Positions 33,223-41,335 of a stretch of 64,000 nucleotides of DNA are shown here, piece after piece (within the stretch, counting starts at the first letter, position 1; each line of letters begins with the position of its first letter). Position numbers and translations under genes: made by a program. The DNA lies in NCBI GenBank assembly GCA_017553635.1, contig JAFZKN010000002.1, positions 1 to 64,000 of the forward strand, given 5' to 3'. The stretch is from Treponema sp. GTDB lineage: Bacteria; Spirochaetota; Spirochaetia; Treponematales; Treponemataceae. A model generated the notes under the pieces. It did not search any database. It was given only the letters and a program-made list of their open reading frames with translations, and had not been told where the DNA came from.

Positions 33223-34563
33223 CTAATATGCAAACAACCGAGAATCTGATTCTAACTGAATTTCCTGTCCACCACGAACAATTCCATAAACCGGTTTCCC
33301 TGTATTATCTGTCCAGGTTGGATCAACCCAATACATTGTACCATCTGTTGACTGTACCCAAACCCATGCATGATTTTTAACATTTCCGTGAGATGCAATT
33401 CTATTATGTGTAAAGACAACAACAGGAGTCTGATTAATTGTCATATTGGATTTTTCACCACTATCTGCAATCTTATAAACAATAATATCTGATGAATCAC
33501 TTGTAGTTCCAACCATCCAAAAGCCTACAATACCAGGATATTCTGACTTTCTAGAAGACAACTCTTGATATGCAAAATCAGCATAATCAAAACATATGCC
33601 TTCAAACAAAGTTGTTCCTTTTGAAGCCCTGCCATCATTCGTAGCTAAATAATTTTTTATAAAGCTAGTCTTGTAATAATCAACAGGATTAGACGCTCTG
33701 AAATCCCCTGTATAAGCCATGTCATAAACACCTTTGCAAGCTATTTTTACCGCAAGCCACTGAAGTTGATAAGCTAAGTTTTTATCGTAGTAATACAAGC
33801 TTTTTTCAGTCGTCGAAACAGGAACTAAATTTCTGTCAGAGTCTGGAATTACTGATGGATCAAACGGTTGTGTCTTAGCAGGTTCCAGTTTTATAGGCTC
33901 ATCTTTATACATTTCTTTAGGAATGAATCCAATTTCATAAACAAATTCATCTTTGTGTTTCTTTTTCATCTCACTAGAAACAATATAATTCTGCGGAATA
34001 TATTTTGTTTTTACAATTGTCAATAAATAAACACCTCTTTCATCTTCGTAGCAAGCTTGCGCTGCACAGTCAAGTGTATTCATGTATTCAGACAATTGTC
34101 CCAAATCCTCTCTTTTATAATAGGTAACAGGAGAGGATGCAACACATATTTTATTTGCTTCATCCGTACCAAATTCTTTTTCAAGTTCTCCCCATCTTTT
34201 ATAGAAAGGAGTTAAAGGACCGACTGGCTCCCATTTAAACTTTGACGTATCTTTCTCCATTTTTTCATAGAACGCAATATCTTTTTCAGCAATTTTTTTC
34301 CATTTTTCACTATATGCACGCACCTGCGCATTTTGCCACTTTATCTGGTCATAAACATTTTTAAAAATATATGCATCAGCTATTTTACCATCAGGAAACT
34401 TGCAATCTCTTATAAAATAGTCACAATAAGCTGAAACATCATAAGCCAAAACTCTCTCCGCCGCGTCAAAATTGGGAGTATTAAGCAACGAAGCACTTGT
34501 CACCATTAAGGAAAAACCAAAAACAGAAAAAATACACGTAAATATTTTAACAACCTTTTTCAT
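33223..34563 (-). CDS. Secreted transglutaminase-like protein
   Basis: 446 residues with a signal peptide (MKKVVKIFTCIFSVFGFSLM, cleavage probably after TSA). The C-terminal 150 residues hold a transglutaminase-like triad: Cys324 in FEGICFDYADFAYQ, His398 in VKNHAWVWVQ and Asp414 in YWVDPTW. Such domains act as peptidases or cross-linking enzymes on extracellular or cell-wall peptides. The long N-terminal part is unrecognised. AAAGGAG precedes the ATG. Divergent from an XRE regulator across palindromic sites that probably control it. Confidence 0.8.
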   Translation of the reverse strand: MKKVVKIFTCIFSVFGFSLMVTSASLLNTPNFDAAERVLAYDVSAYCDYFIRDCKFPDGKIADAYIFKNVYDQIKWQNAQVRAYSEKWKKIAEKDIAFYEKMEKDTSKFKWEPVGPLTPFYKRWGELEKEFGTDEANKICVASSPVTYYKREDLGQLSEYMNTLDCAAQACYEDERGVYLLTIVKTKYIPQNYIVSSEMKKKHKDEFVYEIGFIPKEMYKDEPIKLEPAKTQPFDPSVIPDSDRNLVPVSTTEKSLYYYDKNLAYQLQWLAVKIACKGVYDMAYTGDFRASNPVDYYKTSFIKNYLATNDGRASKGTTLFEGICFDYADFAYQELSSRKSEYPGIVGFWMVGTTSDSSDIIVYKIADSGEKSNMTINQTPVVVFTHNRIASHGNVKNHAWVWVQSTDGTMYWVDPTWTDNTGKPVYGIVRGGQEIQLESDSRLFAY

Positions 34564-34590
34564 AGTGAAAAATCTCCTTTATTTCAAAAT

Positions 34591-34659
34591 ACTACTATAG
34601 TAGTTTATTTCTACAATAGTGTTTAGTCAAGTAAAATTATTTTACTTTAGTAGTATAAC
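34591..34659. promoter_or_regulatory. Palindromic operators and promoter between the transglutaminase and XRE genes
   Basis: ACTACTATAGTAGT (34591-34604) is a perfect palindrome; related CTACAATAGTG (34611-34621) and TTAGTAGTA (34647-34655) follow; AGTAAAATTATTTTACT (34630-34646) is a second perfect palindrome. TATAAC (34654-34659) ends six bases before the XRE ATG at 34666. The repeated TAGTAGT half-sites overlapping both promoters suggest that the XRE protein represses itself and the divergent gene. Confidence 0.65.
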
Positions 34660-34665
34660 TAACAT

Positions 34666-35004
34666 ATGGGTTTCTGGAAAAATGTAGAAAATGAATTGCA
34701 GTATAAGGGTATCTCTAGAAAAGAACTTGCTCATCAAGCAAATATTGCCTATACAGGTATTGGACTTGGCCTTGAGCGTGACAGCATGCCAGGAGCAGAT
34801 ACAGCGCTAAAAATCTCAAAAGTCTTAGGCGTTTCCATTGAATATCTTCTTGGCGAGGACGATAACCCATCCAACCTAGATAACAAAAACTCAGAGATTG
34901 AACTTTTCCGAAAATATAAAAGAACAATTCTTGATTTGGAAAAAATTCAGCCTAAAACAAAATCTGCCATCCTTGAGATGATAAACAGGCTCAGTAAGGA
35001 TTAA
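34666..35004 (+). CDS. XRE-family (Cro/CI-type) regulator
   Basis: 112 residues. Helix-turn-helix at about 13-60: ISRKELAHQANIAYTGIGLG, ADTALKISKVLGVSIEYLLG; the end IQPKTKSAILEMINRLSKD is a helical dimer part. Small phage-like or toxin-system repressors have this size and the YLLGE ending of the domain. No Shine-Dalgarno; a -10 box ends six bases upstream, so the mRNA is likely leaderless. Most likely regulates the divergent secreted protein. Confidence 0.85.
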   Translation: MGFWKNVENELQYKGISRKELAHQANIAYTGIGLGLERDSMPGADTALKISKVLGVSIEYLLGEDDNPSNLDNKNSEIELFRKYKRTILDLEKIQPKTKSAILEMINRLSKD

Positions 35005-35043
35005 CTTGAGTCATAATATATCATTCAGTTTTCCTAGAATTAA

Positions 35044-35135
35044 TTGTGAAACTCCCCGATTTATGTTATAGTTGGCGTTATTAAAATAATTCAACCTAAA
35101 ACCGTAAGAAAGCCAGGGGCTTTTCAATAGGTTTT
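35044..35135 (+). promoter_or_regulatory. Promoter and folded leader of the S1-domain gene
   Basis: TTGTGA (35044-35049), 17 bases, TATAGT (35067-35072) with a TG extension. The leader contains a nested hairpin: AAAACC (35098-35103)/GGTTTT (35130-35135) outside AAAGCC/GGCTTT (35109-35123). The stem ends 9 bases before the GAGG ribosome site, so it could control translation, as autoregulated ribosomal-protein leaders do. Confidence 0.6.
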
Positions 35136-35152
35136 TATAACGAGGACTTAAC

Positions 35153-36241
35153 ATGAACTTTTTTGAACCGGGACAGGAAATAGAAACCACAATCGTACAG
35201 ATTTCAAAAGACACAATTTTCTTAGATCTTAATCAGAAGACAGAAGGCATTCTTGATAAAGCTGAACTTACAGACGACAACGGAAACGTGAGCGTAAAAG
35301 AAGGCGACAAAATCAAAGCTTTCTATATTAATACAAAAGACGGCGTTCCGTATTTTACAACAAAAATCGCAGGGCAGAACGCAGATTCTGACATGCTCGA
35401 AAATGCATTCAATTCTGGCATTCCTGTTCAGGGAAAAGTTGAAAAGGAAATAAAAGGCGGTTTTGAAATTAAAATCGGTTCAACTCGCGCATTCTGTCCT
35501 TTCTCTCAGATGGGTTACAAACAGAAAGAAGAAAGCTCGTATTACATCGGCCGTGTGATGACTTTTAAAATTCAGGAATTTAAAGAAGGCGGCAAAAACC
35601 TCATCGTTTCCAACCGTGCTGTAGGTGAACTTGAATACGCAGAAAACCTTAAAAAGCTTGAAGCAAAATATAAAGAAGGCGACATCGTAGAAGGAAAAGT
35701 TGTTGAGCTTAAGGACAAAGGTGCTGTCGTTGATATCGGTGGCGTTATGGCATTCTTACCGATTTCTGAAATTACAAGAGGTCACATAAAAACTGTATCA
35801 GAAAAAATTTCTGTTGGACAGGAAATTAAAGCAAAAATCATCCGCACTGACTGGGACAGAGAACGGATAAGCATTTCTACAAAAGAACTCGAAAACGATC
35901 CATGGGATACAGCAGCACAGCGCTATCCTGAAAACACAAAGGTAGACGGTGTAATAGCACGCGTTGCAGACTTTGGTCTTTTTGTAACACTCGAAGAAGG
36001 AATCGACGGTCTTGTTCACATTTCTGAACTTGATGTAGATGCAAACACAAATCTTAAAAAGAAATTTAATGCCGGGGATAAAATGTCTGTCATCGTAAAA
36101 TCTGTTGATCAGAAGGCAAAAAGAATTTCTCTTACGACAACTACATCAATTGAACAGGACAAAACAACTGCAAAATATATGTCAAGCCAGGATGATGACG
36201 GCGAATCATATAATCCGTTTGCAGCGCTTTTAAAAAAATAA
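35153..36241 (+). CDS. Ribosomal protein S1-like protein with four S1 domains
   Basis: 362 residues. Four OB-fold S1 domains at about 5-75, 88-160, 176-245 and 262-335; the third (GDIVEGKVVELKDKGAVVDI, FLPISEI) and fourth (VDGVIARVADFGLFVTLEEG, DGLVHISEL) are the most canonical. It binds single-stranded RNA and helps bring mRNA to the ribosome; four-domain versions replace the six-domain S1 in several phyla. GAGG precedes the ATG. It ends base-to-base against the convergent SH3-domain gene. Confidence 0.88.
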   Translation: MNFFEPGQEIETTIVQISKDTIFLDLNQKTEGILDKAELTDDNGNVSVKEGDKIKAFYINTKDGVPYFTTKIAGQNADSDMLENAFNSGIPVQGKVEKEIKGGFEIKIGSTRAFCPFSQMGYKQKEESSYYIGRVMTFKIQEFKEGGKNLIVSNRAVGELEYAENLKKLEAKYKEGDIVEGKVVELKDKGAVVDIGGVMAFLPISEITRGHIKTVSEKISVGQEIKAKIIRTDWDRERISISTKELENDPWDTAAQRYPENTKVDGVIARVADFGLFVTLEEGIDGLVHISELDVDANTNLKKKFNAGDKMSVIVKSVDQKAKRISLTTTTSIEQDKTTAKYMSSQDDDGESYNPFAALLKK

Positions 36242-37447
36242 TTATTCCGGGAACGTATCCAGACACGAATTAATCCATGGATTCATGTGATGATGAGTGT
36301 CTGAAATATGTTCAATCTCTTTTTTTGAAAGAACCCTGCATTTAAGGATTCCCTTTTTCTGTGCATCAAGAAAAAACTGAACAGTTAATTCAACAGATTC
36401 TGCATCCGGATCACGCTCATCCGGAACAAAAATCCACACATCGTTAGATGCTGTTCTGCAAACATCCACTAAATACCATCTGCCCTTTATTCCATCATGA
36501 GCTTCTGAGTTTACAATATATTTTGAATACGAAACTTTCCAGCCTTTAAACGCCCTGTCAAGGTTATAAACAAGTACCGACCGCTCATCATTATTAAAAT
36601 CATAAAAACCATAAAAATCAGGAAAACTTAATCTGTAAGAATTAAAAGAGGGATTCTTATAAAAAAAACAGTCACAAGGTAAAACAAGAACACCCTTCTC
36701 CAGACTGAATAAAATTCCATTTCTATAAATCAAAGCACCTTCAACTGGTTCTGACTTTAATTCAGAATAAAAATCATCACACGAGAGCCCAAGACAGTAT
36801 TCACCTTCTGTACTATGTCCCCTTAACAGCACAAGATATCTCTGGCTTCCATCCTCATTGGTAAAATAATCATCGGCCCACTTCCAGCTGTCGCACTCTA
36901 CACCGCAAAACGGTTTATCCAAAAATATTTTCCCGTCTTTTACATGATAAACCGAGGAAACAGCTTCATAGCAGCCCGGCATTTCAAGTGAATCTCTAAA
37001 TGCATAAATTGTTTTTCCACCCTCATAATCGCTAAATCCAAAGCCGCGAATTTCCGTTGTCGAACTTCTGTTGTCAAAAGAATTACATTCAATAAGAATT
37101 TTTTCTATTTCTTCATCTGTAAATAAATCGACATCCGAAAGATATTCAGAAAACATCCAGCCTGTCTGTCCGGCCTTATATTTCTGACCACTTGTAAACT
37201 GGTCGCAGACAACCTTTTTCCACTTAGCCGTTTTACCGTCAATTGTTTCTGACGGGCCTTCTGCAATAACATAAACTGCAGTATGCTTTGGAACTGTAAC
37301 TATTTTCTTAGCATGAAAAGAAGGCGCGGCTCTAAGATTTAAATTTTCTGCCGTATAATATTTTCCGATGACATTAATCTTTTCCTGAGTAAAACTGAAC
37401 GCACTTATAAACAATAAAACCAGAACACAGAAAGAACTTTTTTTCAT
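36242..37447 (-). CDS. Secreted protein with N-terminal SH3b domain
   Basis: 401 residues. Signal peptide (MKKSSFCVLVLLFISAFSFT), then a bacterial SH3 domain at about 28-105 (YYTAENLNLRAAPSFHAKKI ... GWMFSEYLSD). The remaining 290 residues (several Cys, acidic, strand-rich) are not recognised. SH3b domains bind cell-wall peptides or protein partners, so a periplasmic or wall-associated role is likely. GGAG precedes the ATG. Divergent from the lipoprotein at 37534. Confidence 0.75.
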   Translation of the reverse strand: MKKSSFCVLVLLFISAFSFTQEKINVIGKYYTAENLNLRAAPSFHAKKIVTVPKHTAVYVIAEGPSETIDGKTAKWKKVVCDQFTSGQKYKAGQTGWMFSEYLSDVDLFTDEEIEKILIECNSFDNRSSTTEIRGFGFSDYEGGKTIYAFRDSLEMPGCYEAVSSVYHVKDGKIFLDKPFCGVECDSWKWADDYFTNEDGSQRYLVLLRGHSTEGEYCLGLSCDDFYSELKSEPVEGALIYRNGILFSLEKGVLVLPCDCFFYKNPSFNSYRLSFPDFYGFYDFNNDERSVLVYNLDRAFKGWKVSYSKYIVNSEAHDGIKGRWYLVDVCRTASNDVWIFVPDERDPDAESVELTVQFFLDAQKKGILKCRVLSKKEIEHISDTHHHMNPWINSCLDTFPE

Positions 37448-37533
37448 AAACAGACTCCACGATTATTCAATTATATGATAAAATAATGTTAACACGGTTC
37501 CCGGTGTAATTCAACAATTTTGAGAGTAAGATT

Positions 37534-38178
37534 ATGAAATACGACATTACATTTAATAAAAAACAGATTAGAAGCTTTAAACTTTCTTCTATATTTATTC
37601 TCTTTGCCGCACTCATTTTTACGGCAGCACTTTTCTCATGTGAATCAACTTCGCAGGAAGTGCAGGAAGTTCAAAAAGAAAACACGACTTTTGTAAACAC
37701 AAAATATATCGGCAACAGTCTTTACACGACAATGCTTTTTTCAAAAATTACTTCTGTAACTGCATCAGATATAAACGGAAACAGAAAATTTGACATTTCT
37801 CTTGATGACAGCTTTTACAATCCAGAAACTTCTCTTTTAGAAATTACATTACCTCAGGATATTTTAAAAAACCGCAGCAATTATATTTTTAAAATTACCG
37901 GGGTTCCGCTTTTCCCTGCTGAATTTATTTTAACGGACGCAGCATATTCGTATACAAAACCGGGTATTTTTGTTAACGGCAAAAAAGCTGTAGAAGGAAA
38001 AGATTACAGTCTTAATACAAAAACCAATCACCTTAAGTTTAATATCCCGCTTGATGCAGATAAAGACAGTTATTTTCTTATCTGGTTTTCACAGGGCGGA
38101 ACAAACGTAATGAGCAACAATGATGAAAAATTTAAAGCAGAATATGACAAACTGCTTCACGCCTGGATTGGATATTAA
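37534..38178 (+). CDS. Lipoprotein with immunoglobulin-like domains
   Basis: 214 residues. A 34-residue signal with FTAALFSC as lipobox (Cys36 or close) and a Gln/Glu-rich linker. The mature part has two beta-rich units; the second (PGIFVNGKKAVEGKDYSLNT ... DSYFLIWFSQGG) has the look of a carbohydrate-active-enzyme X2-type domain. Surface or periplasmic; function unknown. GAGAG lies 8 bases before the ATG. Confidence 0.65.
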   Translation: MKYDITFNKKQIRSFKLSSIFILFAALIFTAALFSCESTSQEVQEVQKENTTFVNTKYIGNSLYTTMLFSKITSVTASDINGNRKFDISLDDSFYNPETSLLEITLPQDILKNRSNYIFKITGVPLFPAEFILTDAAYSYTKPGIFVNGKKAVEGKDYSLNTKTNHLKFNIPLDADKDSYFLIWFSQGGTNVMSNNDEKFKAEYDKLLHAWIGY

Positions 38179-38223
38179 TTTTCTTAAAACGGTTTTTAAT
38201 TTCGCGGTCGCAATTTTAGAAAC

Positions 38224-38685
38224 TCATCCGCGTTTTTTCTGAATAAAGTTTAAAAGCCCCGTACAGCCTTTTACTACATCATCATAAGTTTCATCAAAAT
38301 TATCTGTGTACCACGGGTCTGCAATATCGCGGTTTAATCCTGCATATTCAAGAAGAAAATGCATTTTATTATCAGTATCTTCACCAAGAATTCTCTGCAT
38401 GTTTCTTAAATTATATCTGTCCATACAGATTAATAAATCGTAATCGTTATAATCATCTATTGTAATCTGACGCGCCCTGTGATCTGTAAACGGAATGTTC
38501 ATCTGGCGAAGCTTTGTTCTCGTGCCATAGTGCATCGGGTTTCCGATTTCTTCGGTACTGGTCGCGGCCGATTCAATAAAAAAATCATCTTTGCATCCGG
38601 CTTTTTTAACCATGTCCTTCATTACAAACTCTGCCATCGGCGACCGGCATATATTCCCGTGACATATAAATAGAATTTTCACCAT
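38224..38685 (-). CDS. Low-molecular-weight protein tyrosine phosphatase
   Basis: 153 residues. P-loop CHGNICRSPMAEFV (Cys8-x5-Arg14-Ser) at the N-terminus and the catalytic Asp in IADPWYTD near 121-128 match the LMW-PTP family, which removes phosphate from tyrosines, often on exopolysaccharide kinases. The ATG at 38685 follows GAGGAAA, and overlaps the end of the adenylating enzyme gene, so the two are coupled. No kinase partner is seen in the window. Confidence 0.92.
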   Translation of the reverse strand: MVKILFICHGNICRSPMAEFVMKDMVKKAGCKDDFFIESAATSTEEIGNPMHYGTRTKLRQMNIPFTDHRARQITIDDYNDYDLLICMDRYNLRNMQRILGEDTDNKMHFLLEYAGLNRDIADPWYTDNFDETYDDVVKGCTGLLNFIQKKRG

Positions 38686-38686
38686 A

Positions 38687-40438
38687 TTATTTTTCCTCAA
38701 TTTCTTTTGCACTTATCAAATCTTCACGATCATTTTTTAAAGCCTGAGCATCTCTTTTTCCAATTTTCCCAACTGGCATAGTTTTTCTGATTTTATAATA
38801 ATCAGGAATCATTGCATCTGGAAGATTTGCCTTTAACTCTTCGTGAATCTTTTTTAACGGAACAGATTTATCACCGAAAACAATATGTGCGGCAAGTTTA
38901 ATCTGTCCATTTTCTTCTATATCAACAACTTTACACTGCTTTACACATTCTTCTTTGAGAATCTGATCTTCAATATAAAAAAAGTATATAGTTTCACCAT
39001 CTTTATTTTTATAGGAATCCGATACACGTCCTAAAATAAAAAGTTCACCATCTTCGTCAACATATCCGATATCACCTGTACATCCCCACACTCGTCCTTC
39101 TGAATCTGTCTTAAAATATTCAGAAGTAGCATCAGGACGTTTATAATATCCTTTCATTCTTGCTGGAGTACAAACTCTTATCTCGCCATGTTCTCCAAAT
39201 TTAAGCTCTTTATCAGTCTTAATATCAAACGCAGCTACAATGGAATTTAAAATCGGATAACCGTTACTTCCCATCTTTACTTTTGCATTTTTATCACCTG
39301 TGGAGGTTGAAACCGTTCCTCCAAGTTCACACATTCCATAACCTTTTGCAATTATTTTTTTACAGCCATGATCCAAAAGAAACTGATTTAATCTTATTTC
39401 GTCTTTAGGAAGAACTTTTTCTCCACCCGCAGCCGGATATTCCAAACCGGAAAAATCCACGTTTTTATCACAAAGTTCATCAGCTGCATTCATCCATAAA
39501 CTTGTAGAAGCCAATGTTATAGTCGGTTTATATTTTACAAGATCAGAAACAAATGATTCACAGCCATATCTTGGTTCAAGAATTACCTTGATACCTAAAA
39601 CCAGCGGCATTAAAATCGACAGTACAGCTCCTGTTGAAGTCCATACCGGAATCATCTGCAAAAAGGAACTCCCTCTTTTATATGAAAATAAATCTGTAAG
39701 ATAGTTTATTATAATTGAATTTATTCCGTCATTAGTAAGGAGAATTCCTTTTGATGCCCCAGTCGTACCTGAAGAATAAACCATAATAACAGGAACATCT
39801 TTTTCATAATCAGCATCAATTTCTCCAGTATAGTTTTCTCCCATTAAAAGAAATTCATTCCAATGATAATAGTCCAATCCATATTGGTTTCTCTTTGAAA
39901 GAATCTTTTTTGCGCTGCTTTTTAAATAGAATAGTTTTGACAAGATAAATGGAAAGGAATTTGATGATGGAATTACAACTATCTTTTTTATACAGGTTTC
40001 TTTAATTGAATCTTCTATATATGAATATACTCCATCCAAAACAAACAGCCATTCACATTCTGTATCGTTAATACGGTCTATAATCTGCTGTTTTGTAAAC
40101 AGAGGACTTACAAAATTTGCAATCGCGCCGATTCTACTGCACGCAAGTATAATGTAAATCACTTCTGGAACCCCTGCTGTAAACAGAGAAACACAATCTC
40201 CCTTTTTTATTCCGATTTTGCGGAGAGACTTTGCACACTCTTCTGTTTTTTTAAACAAAGTTCCATAATTTATATTTTTCCCAAAATAACTTAGTGCAAT
40301 ATCTCTGGGATAAGCCTGATTCCTGTCAAAAACATATCTGTAAACACTGCATTCAGGAATCTTAATTTTCAAATCATTTTCTGAATAATTCTTTAACCAA
40401 GGTTTATCTATTGAAGGGTATCCTGTCATTTTTTTCAT
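38687..40438 (-). CDS. Acyl-CoA synthetase-like AMP-forming ligase
   Basis: 583 residues. VPVIMVYSSGTTGASKGILL is the P-loop, KGYGMCELGGTV the A5 motif, WGCTGDIGYVDEDGELFILG the A7/A8 region, and PVGKIGKRDAQAL holds the terminal Lys. This makes it an adenylate-forming enzyme of the fatty-acid/aryl-CoA ligase class. Substrate unknown. ATG 40438 is chosen because TATAAT ends six bases before it; an upstream in-frame TTG would lie within the promoter. Followed with overlap by the LMW phosphatase gene. Confidence 0.85.
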   Translation of the reverse strand: MKKMTGYPSIDKPWLKNYSENDLKIKIPECSVYRYVFDRNQAYPRDIALSYFGKNINYGTLFKKTEECAKSLRKIGIKKGDCVSLFTAGVPEVIYIILACSRIGAIANFVSPLFTKQQIIDRINDTECEWLFVLDGVYSYIEDSIKETCIKKIVVIPSSNSFPFILSKLFYLKSSAKKILSKRNQYGLDYYHWNEFLLMGENYTGEIDADYEKDVPVIMVYSSGTTGASKGILLTNDGINSIIINYLTDLFSYKRGSSFLQMIPVWTSTGAVLSILMPLVLGIKVILEPRYGCESFVSDLVKYKPTITLASTSLWMNAADELCDKNVDFSGLEYPAAGGEKVLPKDEIRLNQFLLDHGCKKIIAKGYGMCELGGTVSTSTGDKNAKVKMGSNGYPILNSIVAAFDIKTDKELKFGEHGEIRVCTPARMKGYYKRPDATSEYFKTDSEGRVWGCTGDIGYVDEDGELFILGRVSDSYKNKDGETIYFFYIEDQILKEECVKQCKVVDIEENGQIKLAAHIVFGDKSVPLKKIHEELKANLPDAMIPDYYKIRKTMPVGKIGKRDAQALKNDREDLISAKEIEEK

Positions 40439-40444
40439 TCCATA

Positions 40445-40495
40445 ATTATACTCCAATTAAAAAAATATGACACCCTTAAAATTATGGTTTATAAT
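40445..40495. promoter_or_regulatory. Divergent promoters with overlapping -35 boxes
   Basis: Plus (deoD): ATGACA (40467-40472), 17 bases, TATAAT (40490-40495); a second TATAAT is at 40504. Minus (ligase): GTGTCA (40473-40468), 17 bases, TATAAT (40450-40445), six bases before ATG. The two -35 hexamers share five base pairs, so the promoters probably compete. Confidence 0.7.
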
Positions 40496-40533
40496 AATAT
40501 CATTATAATGTATCTGTGACAAAGGAGATTATC

Positions 40534-41247
40534 ATGCCGACACCACACAACGAAGCCAAAGAAGGCGACATCGCAAAAACCGTTTTAATGCCAGGCGATC
40601 CGCTTCGTGCAAAATTCATTGCAGAAACGTTTTTAGAAAATTCAACTTGCTTTAATCAAGTAAGGAACATGTTTGGATTTACCGGAACCTACAAGGGTAA
40701 ACAGATTTCTGTCATGGCTTCGGGAATGGGACAGCCTTCAATCGGAATTTATTCTTACGAACTCTATAAATTCTACGGAGTCGAAAACATCATTAGAATA
40801 GGTTCAGCAGGCTCATACAAAGAGGACTTAAACATCTTTGACGTTTTCGTTGCAGACGATGCCTACAGCGAATCAACCTTCGCAAAAACACTCGACGGCT
40901 CAAAAGAATCAATTTTACAGCCTTCAAAAAAGCTTAACGACGCAATAAAAGAAACTGCGGTCAAGCTCGGCATGGAGATTCATTCAGGAAGAGTACATTC
41001 TTCTGACATTTTTTACCACGAAGAATCTTCTGATTACAAACGCGGAATCGAAGCCAACAACTGCGACTGTGTCGAAATGGAATCCTTTGCGCTTTTTGCA
41101 AACGCAAGGGTTCTGGGTAAAAACGCAGCCTGCATCCTTACAATAAGCGATTCACTTGTAAAACACGAAGAAACCACCGCAGAACAGCGCCAGACTTCAT
41201 TTACGCAGATGATGAAACTCGCTTTGGAAACCGCACTAAGCTTGTAG
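40534..41247 (+). CDS. deoD: Purine-nucleoside phosphorylase (hexameric, DeoD type)
   Basis: 237 residues. MPTPHNEAKEGDIAKTVLMP and GDPLRAKFIAE open the protein as in E. coli DeoD; IIRIGSAGS, NCDCVEMESFALFA (Glu183) and ILTISDSL (Asp206) give the base and ribose sites. It splits purine (deoxy)nucleosides with phosphate to free base and (deoxy)ribose-1-phosphate, for salvage. AAGGAG lies six bases before the ATG; the in-frame GTG at 40516 is unlikely. Own promoter, monocistronic. Confidence 0.95.
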   Translation: MPTPHNEAKEGDIAKTVLMPGDPLRAKFIAETFLENSTCFNQVRNMFGFTGTYKGKQISVMASGMGQPSIGIYSYELYKFYGVENIIRIGSAGSYKEDLNIFDVFVADDAYSESTFAKTLDGSKESILQPSKKLNDAIKETAVKLGMEIHSGRVHSSDIFYHEESSDYKRGIEANNCDCVEMESFALFANARVLGKNAACILTISDSLVKHEETTAEQRQTSFTQMMKLALETALSL

Positions 41248-41300
41248 TCACAAATTTACCATTTGACGTAACTTTTGTTCCATCAGTAAAATGTCCTCGT

Positions 41301-41329
41301 TTGACAGCGTTCAAGTCTATCAGTATAAT
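41301..41329 (+). promoter_or_regulatory. Consensus promoter of ptsI, leaderless
   Basis: TTGACA (41301-41306), 17 bases, TATAAT (41324-41329): a perfect match. The ATG at 41336 comes six bases after the -10 and has no ribosome site, so the transcript should begin at or within a base of the start codon. Confidence 0.85.
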
Positions 41330-41335
41330 TAAGCA

